Assembly (NCBI RefSeq): GCF_001618005.1 | Contig: NZ_LQXA01000048.1 | Location: forward strand, 1-55,910 | From: Clavibacter tessellarius | GTDB lineage: Bacteria; Actinomycetota; Actinomycetes; Actinomycetales; Microbacteriaceae | Direction: 5' to 3' | DNA length: 55,910 bases | Translations under genes and position numbers: made by a program | Part shown: positions 1 through 6,982 of the stretch, one piece after another | Numbering within the stretch: the first letter of the stretch is position 1 | Layout: each line of letters starts with the position of its first letter | Notes under the pieces: model-generated | The model's database searches: none | The model's input: the letters and a program-made list of their open reading frames with translations, nothing else | Told to the model about the DNA's origin: nothing

Positions 1-139
1 TCGGGCATGCCCCGATCCTAGGGACCGGGCGTCGCCCGATCGGGTGGTCGACCGCCCCCGCCGCGTGGCTAGGCTGAGGCGACCGGGGCACGCGCGCCCG
101 GGCGGCCCGAGCCGCCTCGCCGGTCGAGGAGGTCCCGCC

Positions 140-1057
140 TTGAGCGAATCGCACGGCAGCAAGGCGATCCTCGCCGCCCTCGCGGCCAACGTCGGCATCG
201 CGATCACGAAGTTCATCGCGGCGTTCTTCTCCGGATCCTCGTCGATGCTCGCGGAGGGCGTCCACTCGCTCGCCGACTCCGGCAACCAGATCCTGTTGCT
301 CATCGGCGGCAAGCGCGCCAAGCGCGTCGCGGACGAGGAGCACCCGTTCGGCTACGGGCGCGTGCGCTACGTCTACGCGTTCATCGTCTCGATCATCCTG
401 TTCTCGGTCGGCGGCGTGTACTCGCTGTACGAGGGCATCCACAAGATCGAGCACCCGGAGCCGCTCGACGTGCCGTGGCTGCCGATCGTGGTGCTCGTCA
501 TCGCGATCGCCCTGGAGTCGTTCTCGCTGCGCACCGCGATCAAGGAGTCGAACCCGCTGCGCGGGAACCAGACGTGGGTGCAGTTCGTGCGCCGCGCCAA
601 GAGCCCCGAGCTCCCCGTGCTGCTGCTCGAGGACACGGCCGCGCTCTCCGGCCTCGTGTTCGCGCTCCTCGGCGTCGTCGCGTCGATCGTCACCGGGAAC
701 GGCATCTACGACGGCATCGGCACCCTCCTCATCGGCGTGCTGCTCGTGGCGGTCGCCGTGGTCCTCGGCGTCGAGATGAGCAGCCTGCTCGTCGGCGAGG
801 GCGCGTCGAAGCCGGACCTCGCGGCCATCCGCGCCGCCATCACGGCCGGACACGAGGCCGAGTCGATCATCCACATGAAGACGCTCTACCTCGGCCCGGA
901 CGAGCTGCTCGTCGCGGCGAAGATCGCGATGCCGGCCACCAGCTCGCTGGGCGACGTGGCCGCCGGGATCGACGCGATCGAGCGCCGCGTGCGCGAGGCC
1001 GTCCCGGTCGCCCGGGTCATCTACCTCGAGCCCGACGTGCGGGTCGCGACGCGCTGA
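140..1057 (+). CDS. Cation diffusion facilitator (CDF) family metal transporter
   Basis: A 305-residue membrane protein of the CDF family, which exports divalent metals such as zinc, cobalt, iron or manganese by proton antiport. The N-terminal half carries several hydrophobic helices and the family hallmark EGVHSLADSGNQ, with His and Asp metal ligands, followed by HPFGYGR after the second helix. A second acidic segment (LLLEDTAALSG) sits in a later helix, and a soluble C-terminal dimerisation domain ends the protein. I chose the TTG at 140 because GAGGAGGT at 125-132 is a well-placed ribosome site; the longer ATG at 44 would add an Arg/Pro-rich tail unlike the family. The metal cannot be read from sequence. 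It lies just upstream of three His-rich secreted peptide genes, which may or may not be functionally linked. Confidence 0.85.
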   Translation: MSESHGSKAILAALAANVGIAITKFIAAFFSGSSSMLAEGVHSLADSGNQILLLIGGKRAKRVADEEHPFGYGRVRYVYAFIVSIILFSVGGVYSLYEGIHKIEHPEPLDVPWLPIVVLVIAIALESFSLRTAIKESNPLRGNQTWVQFVRRAKSPELPVLLLEDTAALSGLVFALLGVVASIVTGNGIYDGIGTLLIGVLLVAVAVVLGVEMSSLLVGEGASKPDLAAIRAAITAGHEAESIIHMKTLYLGPDELLVAAKIAMPATSSLGDVAAGIDAIERRVREAVPVARVIYLEPDVRVATR

Positions 1058-1231
1058 TCCGCCGCTCCCGCGCCCGGCAGGCAACACGATCCCTGATGTG
1101 CAGAGCCCGCCCCTCGCGCCCTCGGGCGCCGGCCACCATGGCGGCCGGCGGGTCAGGGGACCCGCGGGTCGCGAGCGCTCGGGCCCGACGCACGAGGCGC
1201 GACGGATCCCCGGAGACCGAGGAGAACGACC

Positions 1232-1465
1232 ATGACACGTGCCATCACGACCGCCGCCACCGCCGCCCTCGCCCTGGCGCTCGGCCTCGCCGCGACCAGC
1301 GCCGCCCACGCGGACACGCGCTACGCGCCGACCATCACCGGTGATCCGGCCCAGTCGCAGTCGATCGCCTGGGGTTCCGGGGACACCCCGCCTCCGCTCC
1401 CAGGGCACCACCACCGCCCCGCCGCGACGCACACCACCCCCGGGCAGGCGCACCGCCACGGATGA
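1232..1465 (+). CDS. Small secreted His-rich peptide, tandem copy 1
   Basis: A 77-residue predicted secreted peptide. Residues 1-27 form a classical signal peptide (positively charged start, Ala/Leu-rich core, probable cleavage after AAHA). The mature part of about 50 residues is rich in Pro, Thr and His, with HHH and a C-terminal HRHG. A ribosome site (GAGGAGA) lies about six bases before the ATG. The signal peptide and the leader upstream are related to those of the next two genes, but the mature region is diverged and lacks the terminal CxxC seen in them. No known family recognised. Because it is a repeated arrangement with conserved signal and leader, I think it is a real gene; function unknown, metal binding is only a guess. 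Confidence 0.6.
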   Translation: MTRAITTAATAALALALGLAATSAAHADTRYAPTITGDPAQSQSIAWGSGDTPPPLPGHHHRPAATHTTPGQAHRHG

Positions 1466-1606
1466 CACGGGCTCCGGCCGGTGCACAACCCGGTCCCCAT
1501 CCGACCCCGCGCTGCGACCATGTCGCCCGGACGGTCGTCGCGATGCGTCCACGGCAGATGCTCGAGCGCAGCGCTCCGATCACGCCGCCACCGGAGGAGA
1601 CCAGCG

Positions 1607-1867
1607 ATGACGCACGCCACGAAGGCCGCAGCAGCGGCCGCCCTCGCCCTGGGGCTGGTCCTCACGGCGACCACCGCCGCCCAGGCCGAGGCCGCACACT
1701 CGCCGACGACCACCACCGCCACGGCTCGGATCGCCGCGTTCGGCGGCGACTACCTGCCCACGCGAGCCCACCGGTTCCGCGGCATCCCGCCGCGCCACGG
1801 CTCCCACCTCAATGACGACCCGACGCACGCCGGGCTGGCTCCCATCTGCCGCCACTGCGCCAGCTGA
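1607..1867 (+). CDS. Small secreted His/Cys-rich peptide, tandem copy 2
   Basis: An 86-residue predicted secreted peptide. The first 30 or so residues, starting MTHATKAAAAAALALG and ending near AQAEA, are a signal peptide almost identical to that of the gene at 2077. The mature part opens AHSPTTTT, contains many His and Arg, and ends in a CRHC motif (CxxC). GGAGGAGA lies about seven bases upstream of the ATG. An in-frame ATG at 1520 could extend the protein, but the extension would put an Arg-rich stretch before the signal peptide and is not shared in frame by copy 3, so I reject it. No known family. The conserved signal with a diverging mature region resembles a small family under diversification. 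Confidence 0.65.
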   Translation: MTHATKAAAAAALALGLVLTATTAAQAEAAHSPTTTTATARIAAFGGDYLPTRAHRFRGIPPRHGSHLNDDPTHAGLAPICRHCAS

Positions 1868-2076
1868 AGCCGTGGACGGGGCCGCATGTCCGCCCGACGC
1901 GGGGCCCGCGCGATGCCCGCCACGACATCTCGCGACCACGCGGCCGCGAGATGTGCACAGGCCGCACGACGCACGCCCCTCGCTGCGACCATGACGGCCG
2001 GACCGGCATCGCGCCCTGTCCGCAACCGATGCCGAGCACACCGCTCCGATCACGCCGCCACACGAGGAGACCCCCG

Positions 2077-2325
2077 ATGACCCACGCCACGAAGACCGCG
2101 GCAGCGGCAGCCCTCGCCCTGGGGCTGGTCCTCACGGCGACCACGGCCGCCCAGGCCGAGGCCGCTCACGCACCGACGACCACCACCGCGCGGACCGCCT
2201 CGGCGGCCACCGGCGGGGACGTCGCGACGCTGCTGGGATTCGACTACGGGGGATACGGTTATCACTCGCACCGCAACATCAAGCCCCACCCGAAGTCGCC
2301 TGCCCCCGAGTGCCCGCGCTGCTGA
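2077..2325 (+). CDS. Small secreted His/Cys-rich peptide, tandem copy 3
   Basis: An 82-residue predicted secreted peptide. Its signal region differs from that of copy 2 by about one residue over the first 30. The mature part opens AHAPTTTT, has a Gly/Tyr/His segment (DYGGYGYHSHR) and ends CPRC, so the terminal CxxC is shared with copy 2. GAGGAGA precedes the ATG by about seven bases. The stop codon lies in the left arm of a hairpin shared with the convergent tadA gene. Function unknown. The mature parts of copies 2 and 3 differ far more than their signals. Confidence 0.65.
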   Translation: MTHATKTAAAAALALGLVLTATTAAQAEAAHAPTTTTARTASAATGGDVATLLGFDYGGYGYHSHRNIKPHPKSPAPECPRC

Positions 2326-2353
2326 TCCCGGGCCGGCTCCGGACGCCGGATCA
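2323..2353. terminator. Shared hairpin between convergent secreted peptide and tadA genes
   Basis: TGATCC at 2323-2328 pairs with GGATCA at 2348-2353, extended by two more pairs across a bulged base. The arms contain the stop codons of both convergent genes. There is no T-tract, so terminator activity is inferred from position. Confidence 0.4.
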
Positions 2354-2827
2354 GGCGTCGGTGCGGCGCTCCGCGAAGAAGCCGTCCAGCAGGCGCGCGC
2401 ACTCCTCGGCCGCGACGCCGGCGAACACCTCCGCACGATGCGGCAGGCGACGGTCGCGGAGCACGTCGTAGAGGGATCCCGCCGCGCCGGCCTTCTCGTC
2501 CCACGCGCCGAAGACGACGCGGGGCACGCGGGCCGCGAGGATCGCCCCGGCGCACATCACGCACGGCTCGAGCGTGACGACCAGAGTCGTGCCCACGAGA
2601 TGCCGATCGCCGGTCGTCGCGGCGGCCTCGCGCAGCGCCTCCACCTCGGCGTGCGCCGTGGGATCCTGGCGCGCCTCGCGGAGGTTGCGGCCGCGTCCGA
2701 CGACGGCGCCGGACGCATCCACCACGACCGCGCCCACGGGCACGTCCCCGGTGGCCGCGCAGGCCCGGGCCTCGTCGAGCGCCACGGCCATCCAGCGGTC
2801 GAAGTCGCCGGGCACGTGGAGGTCCAA
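2351..2827 (-). CDS. tadA: tRNA(adenine-34) deaminase
   Basis: A 158-residue cytidine/deoxycytidylate deaminase-fold enzyme that converts adenosine to inosine at the wobble position of tRNA-Arg(ACG). That substrate tRNA is encoded at 14449-14521. The zinc site is intact: HAEVEAL gives the His ligand and catalytic Glu, and PCVMCAGA gives the two Cys ligands. Length is normal for the family. The start is a TTG at 2827, supported by AAGGGGG about seven bases upstream. It is divergent from upp, with only about 30 bases between the two starts, so the promoters must overlap. Confidence 0.93.
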   Translation of the reverse strand: MDLHVPGDFDRWMAVALDEARACAATGDVPVGAVVVDASGAVVGRGRNLREARQDPTAHAEVEALREAAATTGDRHLVGTTLVVTLEPCVMCAGAILAARVPRVVFGAWDEKAGAAGSLYDVLRDRRLPHRAEVFAGVAAEECARLLDGFFAERRTDA

Positions 2828-2859
2828 TCGCGTTCCCCCTTGCTGATTGAATGGAGCCT

Positions 2860-3498
2860 ATGCGAGTCCACGTAGCCGACCACCCGCTCATCACGCACAA
2901 GCTGACGGCGCTGCGGGACCGCACCACACCCTCCCCCGTGTTCCGGAGCCTCGCCGACGAGCTCGTCACCCTCCTCGCGTACGAGGCCACCCGCGACGTG
3001 CGCGTCGAGACCATCACGGTGCAGACCCCGGTCGCACCCGCCGAGGGCCTCACGCTCAGCGACCCGAAGCCGCTCGTGGTCCCCATCCTCCGCGCGGGCC
3101 TCGGCATGCTCGACGGCCTGATGCGCCTCATGCCGAGCGCCGAGGTCGGCTTCCTCGGCATGGTCCGCAACGAGGAGACGCTGCAGCCGGACATCTACGC
3201 CGAGCGCCTCCCCACCGACCTCTCGAACCGCCAGTGCTTCGTCGTCGACCCGATGCTCGCCACGGGTGGCTCCCTCATCGCGGCGATCGAGTACCTCTTC
3301 GACCGCGGCGCCGTCGACGTCACGTGCATCTGCCTCATCGCCGCTCCCGAGGGACTGAAGGCCGTCGAGGAGGCCACCGCGGGCCGCGAGGTCACCATCG
3401 TGCTGGGCGCGCTCGACGAGAAGCTCGACGAGGTCGGCTACATCATCCCCGGGCTCGGCGACGCGGGCGACCGCCTGTACGGCACCGCCGCGCACTGA
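2860..3498 (+). CDS. upp: Uracil phosphoribosyltransferase
   Basis: A 212-residue type I phosphoribosyltransferase that makes UMP from uracil and PRPP in pyrimidine salvage. The PRPP loop [11 protein letters not shown] and the PILRAGLGM segment are clear, and the C-terminus ([12 protein letters not shown]) is the family uracil-binding end. Two ATG codons compete: 2851 would add MEP, while 2860 begins [10 protein letters not shown] as relatives do, so I prefer 2860 by homology. The ribosome site is weak for both. A strong hairpin follows the stop. Confidence 0.95.
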   Translation: MRVHVADHPLITHKLTALRDRTTPSPVFRSLADELVTLLAYEATRDVRVETITVQTPVAPAEGLTLSDPKPLVVPILRAGLGMLDGLMRLMPSAEVGFLGMVRNEETLQPDIYAERLPTDLSNRQCFVVDPMLATGGSLIAAIEYLFDRGAVDVTCICLIAAPEGLKAVEEATAGREVTIVLGALDEKLDEVGYIIPGLGDAGDRLYGTAAH

Positions 3499-3512
3499 CC
3501 CGCATCACGCGT

Positions 3513-3550
3513 GCGACGGCGCCCGCCCCCTCGGGGACGGGCGCCGTCGC
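3513..3550 (+). terminator. Terminator after upp
   Basis: A perfect 13-bp stem (3513-3525 with 3538-3550) around a 12-base C/G loop lies 14 bases after the upp stop. It has no T-tract, as is common in high-GC actinobacteria. Confidence 0.7.
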
Positions 3551-3599
3551 GCGTCCACGCACGATTCCTGCGCGTCCCGCACGATTCCGGCCACCGCTG

Positions 3600-3629
3600 T
3601 TGACACGGGCGCACGGATCCGTGCATGCT
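3600..3629 (+). promoter_or_regulatory. Promoter with consensus -35 before leaderless mini-ORF
   Basis: TTGACA at 3600-3605 is followed after 18 bases by CATGCT at 3624-3629. The predicted start of transcription falls at or next to the ATG at 3636, so the mRNA would be leaderless. Confidence 0.5.
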
Positions 3630-3635
3630 CTCCCC

Positions 3636-3737
3636 ATGACTCTGAACGCGCACGTCCTGACCTCCTCCGAGGCCTCGGGAGTCGCCGGCATGATGATGCC
3701 CGGCCGTGTCGCGATGTCCTGTCGAATGTCGGCCTGA
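3636..3737 (+). CDS. Possible leaderless 33-codon leader peptide
   Basis: A 33-residue ORF beginning MTLNAHVL and ending SCRMSA. Its ATG coincides with the transcription start predicted from the TTGACA/CATGCT promoter. It contains three consecutive Met codons and ends 151 bases before the winged-helix regulator at 3889, with no promoter that I recognise in between. This arrangement fits a cis-acting leader peptide controlling the downstream gene, but I do not recognise the peptide and the regulatory role is inference. Confidence 0.4.
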   Translation: MTLNAHVLTSSEASGVAGMMMPGRVAMSCRMSA

Positions 3738-3888
3738 CCCGCCCCCTTCGCCTGAGCGGTCCTGCGACGAGTCCGTCGCCGACCCTCCCCGCCGTCACCG
3801 GCGCATCCGCCCCCTGAGGCGTCTCGCACTCCCCGAGGTCCCGCGCACCCCTGCTGCGCCGCACCCGCATCATCACAAGGACACCGCC

Positions 3889-4680
3889 ATGTCGCTCGCG
3901 ACCATCGACCCCGCCCGCACCCTCCTCCGCTCCGCTCCCACCGCACCCGTCCTCCGGGCGGCCGCCCCGCTGGCGCCGTCCGTCCGGCGTCCGCAGCCGG
4001 CGCCGGCTCCCGCGGCTCCCACCGCCGTGCCGACGGCCGCCCCCGCCGCCCGTCCGGCCCGCCTCCGCGCCGTGCCCGAGGGCACCGAGGCCCGCGGCTT
4101 CGCCCTCTACGTCGGCCTCGACGAACTGAAGGCGGCATCCGCGGGCACCGACCTCGGCACCGTCGTCGCCGCGCTCAAGCGCCTCGCCGCGGAGCTGGCC
4201 CCCGGCATCGAGACGCACGCCGCTGTCGCCCTCGCCCCCGAGGGTGCCGGAGGCCGCGACCTCGACGTGGTGCGCCTCGCCCTGCAGGATCCCGCGGCCG
4301 TCGCCCAGCACCGGGAGCAGCCGGACGAGGAGGAGCGCGCCACGAGCGGCGTGGTCGTCGACCTCTCCCGCAAGCGCGTCGTCCTGGACGAGGAGGTCGC
4401 GCCCCTCACCTACAAGGAGTTCGAGCTGCTGCAGTACCTCGTCCTCCGCGAGGGCCGCACCATCGAGCGGTCGGAGCTCATCGCGTCGCTGTGGTCGACC
4501 GGCGACGAGGACGACGTGCCGAACGAGCGCACCATCGACGTCCACATCCGCCGCCTCCGCTCGAAGCTCGGCCGCTACGAGGAGATCGTCCGCACCGTGC
4601 GCGGCGCGGGGTACCGTTTCGACCGCCACGCGGACGTCGCCGTGCACCACACGAGCACCGCGTCGCCCGACCTCTTCTGA
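3889..4680 (+). CDS. Winged-helix (OmpR-type) transcription regulator without receiver domain
   Basis: A 263-residue protein with an OmpR/PhoB-type winged-helix domain at about residues 160-245: LTYKEFELLQYLV, then NERTIDVHIRRLRSKLG (recognition helix) and VRGAGYRF (wing). There is no phosphoacceptor receiver domain. Instead residues 1-60 are Ala/Pro-rich and presumably disordered, and about 60-140 form a small domain I do not recognise. It should therefore be a DNA-binding regulator not controlled by a partner histidine kinase in the usual way. The ATG at 3889 was chosen because the longer frame has no support; the ribosome site is weak (AAGGA, 11 bases upstream). It follows the mini-ORF at 3636. 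Confidence 0.75.
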   Translation: MSLATIDPARTLLRSAPTAPVLRAAAPLAPSVRRPQPAPAPAAPTAVPTAAPAARPARLRAVPEGTEARGFALYVGLDELKAASAGTDLGTVVAALKRLAAELAPGIETHAAVALAPEGAGGRDLDVVRLALQDPAAVAQHREQPDEEERATSGVVVDLSRKRVVLDEEVAPLTYKEFELLQYLVLREGRTIERSELIASLWSTGDEDDVPNERTIDVHIRRLRSKLGRYEEIVRTVRGAGYRFDRHADVAVHHTSTASPDLF

Positions 4681-4775
4681 CGCGGAGCCGCCCCGCCCAG
4701 GCCCTCCTTGCGGAGCTGTCGGCGGACTCCCAGCGCGCAGGGCCCCCATCGGGTAGCGCAGCGTTACGGGATCGT

Positions 4776-4890
4776 TATACAGTCTTCTCGTCCCCACCGT
4801 TTGCTGTGGCGGTGGAGACGGAATGTGATCGCAGGACACTCCTGGTGCAAGGGAGAGGGCCGGCCCCATGCCTCTGGGGTCGGCCCTCAG
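4776..4890 (+). ncRNA. Candidate small RNA with three hairpins
   Basis: TATACA at 4776-4781 is a good -10 box. Downstream come three local hairpins: CCACCG (4794-4799) with CGGTGG (4810-4815); CAGGACACTCCTG (4832-4844); and a strong terminator at 4855-4888. No ORF with a start and ribosome site fits. The 321-base gap between flanking genes contains little else. It could also be the 5' leader or attenuator of the MarR gene, but that gene has its own -10 (TAGACT, 4940-4945) after the terminator. It matches no RNA family known to me. Confidence 0.35.
4855..4888 (+). terminator. Terminator hairpin
   Basis: A 14-bp stem with one G-T pair (4855-4868 with 4875-4888) and a six-base loop, 175 bases after the winged-helix gene. 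It ends either that transcript or the candidate small RNA. Confidence 0.65.
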
Positions 4891-5001
4891 TCATGTCCGG
4901 GGCGAGTCGCCGCCGGGCATCACGCCATCTCGCCCTCACTAGACTTCCGATCGAGAGCGCTCCCCGGTCGTCACGCGGGCGCGCACCGACGAGGAGGCCT
5001 G

Positions 5002-5445
5002 GTGGGCGAGACCGCGGACGCCGTGCGGGCCTGGGAGTCGCTCTTCCGCGCCCAGGTCAGCGTGATGCGCCGCCTCTCGGCCGAGTTCCCCAGCCGCGAC
5101 CTCTCGTTCAACGAGTACGACGTGCTCTTCAACATCTCGCGCCAGCCGGAGGGCCGCCTGCGGCTGCGCGACCTCAACCAGCACGTGCTCCTCACGCAGC
5201 CGAGCGTCAGCCGCCTCATCGACCGGCTCGTGTCGCGCGGCCTCGTCGTCAAGTGCGGCGACGAGAGCGACGGGCGCGCCACCATCGTGCGGCTCACGGA
5301 CGCCGGGGACGCCGCGTTCCGGGCGGTCGCGCGCGTGCACATGGAGTCGATCGCCGCGACGGTCGGCGGAGCGCTCAGCGCCGACGAGCTCGAGACGCTG
5401 CGGACCCTCACCGACAAGCTCCGCGGCGGCGTCGCCGAGTTCTAG
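5002..5445 (+). CDS. MarR family transcription regulator
   Basis: A 147-residue MarR-type winged-helix dimer. The DNA-binding part includes LNQHVLLTQPSVSRLIDRLV (recognition helix) and the wing ESDGRATIVRLTDAG. Members of this family usually repress nearby genes and release DNA on binding small phenolic or other ligands; the ligand here is unknown. The GTG at 5002 has GAGGAGG four bases upstream, and TAGACT at 4940 is a likely -10. It is convergent with the glycosyltransferase gene, and the two stop codons share the four bases CTAG at 5442-5445. Confidence 0.85.
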   Translation: MGETADAVRAWESLFRAQVSVMRRLSAEFPSRDLSFNEYDVLFNISRQPEGRLRLRDLNQHVLLTQPSVSRLIDRLVSRGLVVKCGDESDGRATIVRLTDAGDAAFRAVARVHMESIAATVGGALSADELETLRTLTDKLRGGVAEF

Positions 5446-6836
5446 CGCGCCGACCGGCCGCGGCCGACCGCGTCGTCGGACCGCGCGAAGGGGCCGCCCC
5501 GGGCGACGAGGAGGCGCAGGAGCGCCATCGCCGTGTCGACGGACGTGACGACCACCGCGGCCCAGCCGACCAGGGTCGTCGCGGCGTCCCCCGCGGGCCC
5601 GTCCATCGCGGCGAGAGCCAGGACGACCACGACGAGCGCGGCGACCACGATCGCGGCGACGGCGTCGACGGCACCCCACGGCGTCGCGACGGAGCCGGGC
5701 GTCGGCCGCCGTCCGCCGCGCGGCGTCAGGCGGCGGAGCCCGTCCCGGATCCGGGAGACGCCGTACGCGGACTCGCCCAGCTCCAGCGGGACGTAGGTGG
5801 CACCGAACACGACGTCCGCGAGGGTCCGCTCGCGGATCTTGCGGAGGGTCCGGATGTGCAGGGGCAGCCGCACGAGGAGGGGCAGCGCCCACCACCAGGC
5901 CGGCTGCAGGGTGCCCTCGAGCGACGCCGCGGCCAGGTAGAGCAGCGCCAGGCCGTAGGACAGGACGCGCAGGACGGGCCCGACGCCGATGCGGAGCACG
6001 GCGAGGCGCGCCCGGCGGCGATCCCCCGCATCGATGCCGGCGGCGGAGCGCGTGAGGCGTCCGACGCTCGCGCTCCACCTGTCGCGCCGGACCCGGAGCG
6101 TGGCCCAGCTCACGGCCGTGTCCACGCGGGCCGTCGCCCCGGGCACCAGGATCGTGCGGTCCGCGCCCGCGAGGAGCGCGGTGACGATGCCGTCGGCCGA
6201 GGGGCGCGGATCCGTCGCGGCCGCGTCGCCGGCGGGGAGCCGCAGGAGCGTGGCGGGCGCGAGCGGCACGGGACCCGCGAGGCCGAGGTCGGTGCCCGTC
6301 TCGACCGCGCCCATCGCCCAGTGGCGCTGCAGGAGCCGGAGGCCGGCCGCGAGGGGGCCGCCGCGCCCGGTCGGACGCGGATCGAGTCGGGCGGATGCGG
6401 TCGTCGCCCGCGGCTCGCGGTCGAGGGCGGCGGCGAGGAGCTCGAGCACGCGCGGATCCAGCTCGGCGTCGGGCGACACGAGGAGGACGGACGCGTCATC
6501 GCCGACGAGCCGCAGGGCGAAGTCGTAGGCGGAGCGGAGGGAGTCCTCGCGCGGGCCGCGATCGATCACCGTCACGGTCGTGCTCGACGGTCCCGGGCCC
6601 GGGACCCGGTGCGCGTGGCGCCCGTTGAACGTGCGCGCCACCGCGAACGTGTCGTCCCGGCTGCCCGCGACCACGACGAAGACGCGCTCGGGCGGGACGC
6701 TCTGGGCGAGGATCGAGGCGAGCGAGCGCGCGATGGTGGCGCCGGCGTCGCCTGCGACCATGACCGCCGAGACCGGCGCGGTGCGGCCGATCCGGGGCTG
6801 TGCGGGCGGGGGCAGGGCGGTGCTGTCGTTGTCCAT
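5442..6836 (-). CDS. Membrane-associated glycosyltransferase, family 2-like
   Basis: A 464-residue protein with an N-terminal GT-A-like domain: SAVMVAGDAGATIARSL is the nucleotide-binding start, and LVSPDAELDP at about residue 120 resembles the DxD region in degenerate form. Central to C-terminal segments (LSYGLALLYLAAASL, WWWALPLLVRL and AAIVVAALVVVVLALAA) are hydrophobic membrane helices. Such enzymes add sugars to cell-surface polymers or lipids; the substrate is unknown. The ATG at 6836 has GGAGAGG immediately upstream. Loss of a clean DxD makes the catalytic assignment less certain. Confidence 0.65.
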   Translation of the reverse strand: MDNDSTALPPPAQPRIGRTAPVSAVMVAGDAGATIARSLASILAQSVPPERVFVVVAGSRDDTFAVARTFNGRHAHRVPGPGPSSTTVTVIDRGPREDSLRSAYDFALRLVGDDASVLLVSPDAELDPRVLELLAAALDREPRATTASARLDPRPTGRGGPLAAGLRLLQRHWAMGAVETGTDLGLAGPVPLAPATLLRLPAGDAAATDPRPSADGIVTALLAGADRTILVPGATARVDTAVSWATLRVRRDRWSASVGRLTRSAAGIDAGDRRRARLAVLRIGVGPVLRVLSYGLALLYLAAASLEGTLQPAWWWALPLLVRLPLHIRTLRKIRERTLADVVFGATYVPLELGESAYGVSRIRDGLRRLTPRGGRRPTPGSVATPWGAVDAVAAIVVAALVVVVLALAAMDGPAGDAATTLVGWAAVVVTSVDTAMALLRLLVARGGPFARSDDAVGRGRSAR

Positions 6837-6970
6837 GGGCCTCTCCACGACGATGGATCCGTGTCGGCGGTCGGACCCGGACGGACGCGCACTGCCGTGT
6901 GCAATGTTACGTGCCGCCCGGCCCGGTCCGCGCAGCGACGTCGCCCGGGTCGCGCGCCGCGACACCGTCC

Positions 6971-6982
6971 TAGGCTCGACGC
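6971..6982 (+). promoter_or_regulatory. Leaderless promoter of photolyase gene
   Basis: TAGGCT at 6971-6976 is followed by six bases and the ATG at 6983, so transcription should begin at or near the start codon. Confidence 0.5.

Larger units (their letters stand above)
1094..2325 (+). repeat. Tandem triplication of a secreted-peptide gene with its leader
   Basis: Three successive units (about 1094-1465, 1481-1867 and 1952-2325) share upstream sequence as well as coding start. Each opens with a TGTGCACA-like octamer (TGTGCAGA at 1097, GTGCACAA at 1481, TGTGCACA at 1952), followed 125-135 bases later by the start codon. Copies 2 and 3 also share the string CGCTGCGACCATG and GCTCCGATCACGCCGCCAC in the leader. 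This shows duplication of the whole expression unit. Copy 1 is the most diverged. Confidence 0.6.

Noticed and set aside
1-139. Coding start of the CDF transporter at ATG 44
   Set aside because: The added 32 residues are Arg/Pro/Gly-rich and unlike the family; the TTG at 140 has a near-perfect ribosome site.
1520-1606. In-frame upstream ATG for secreted peptide copy 2
   Set aside because: It would bury the signal peptide and is not in frame in the duplicated copy 3.
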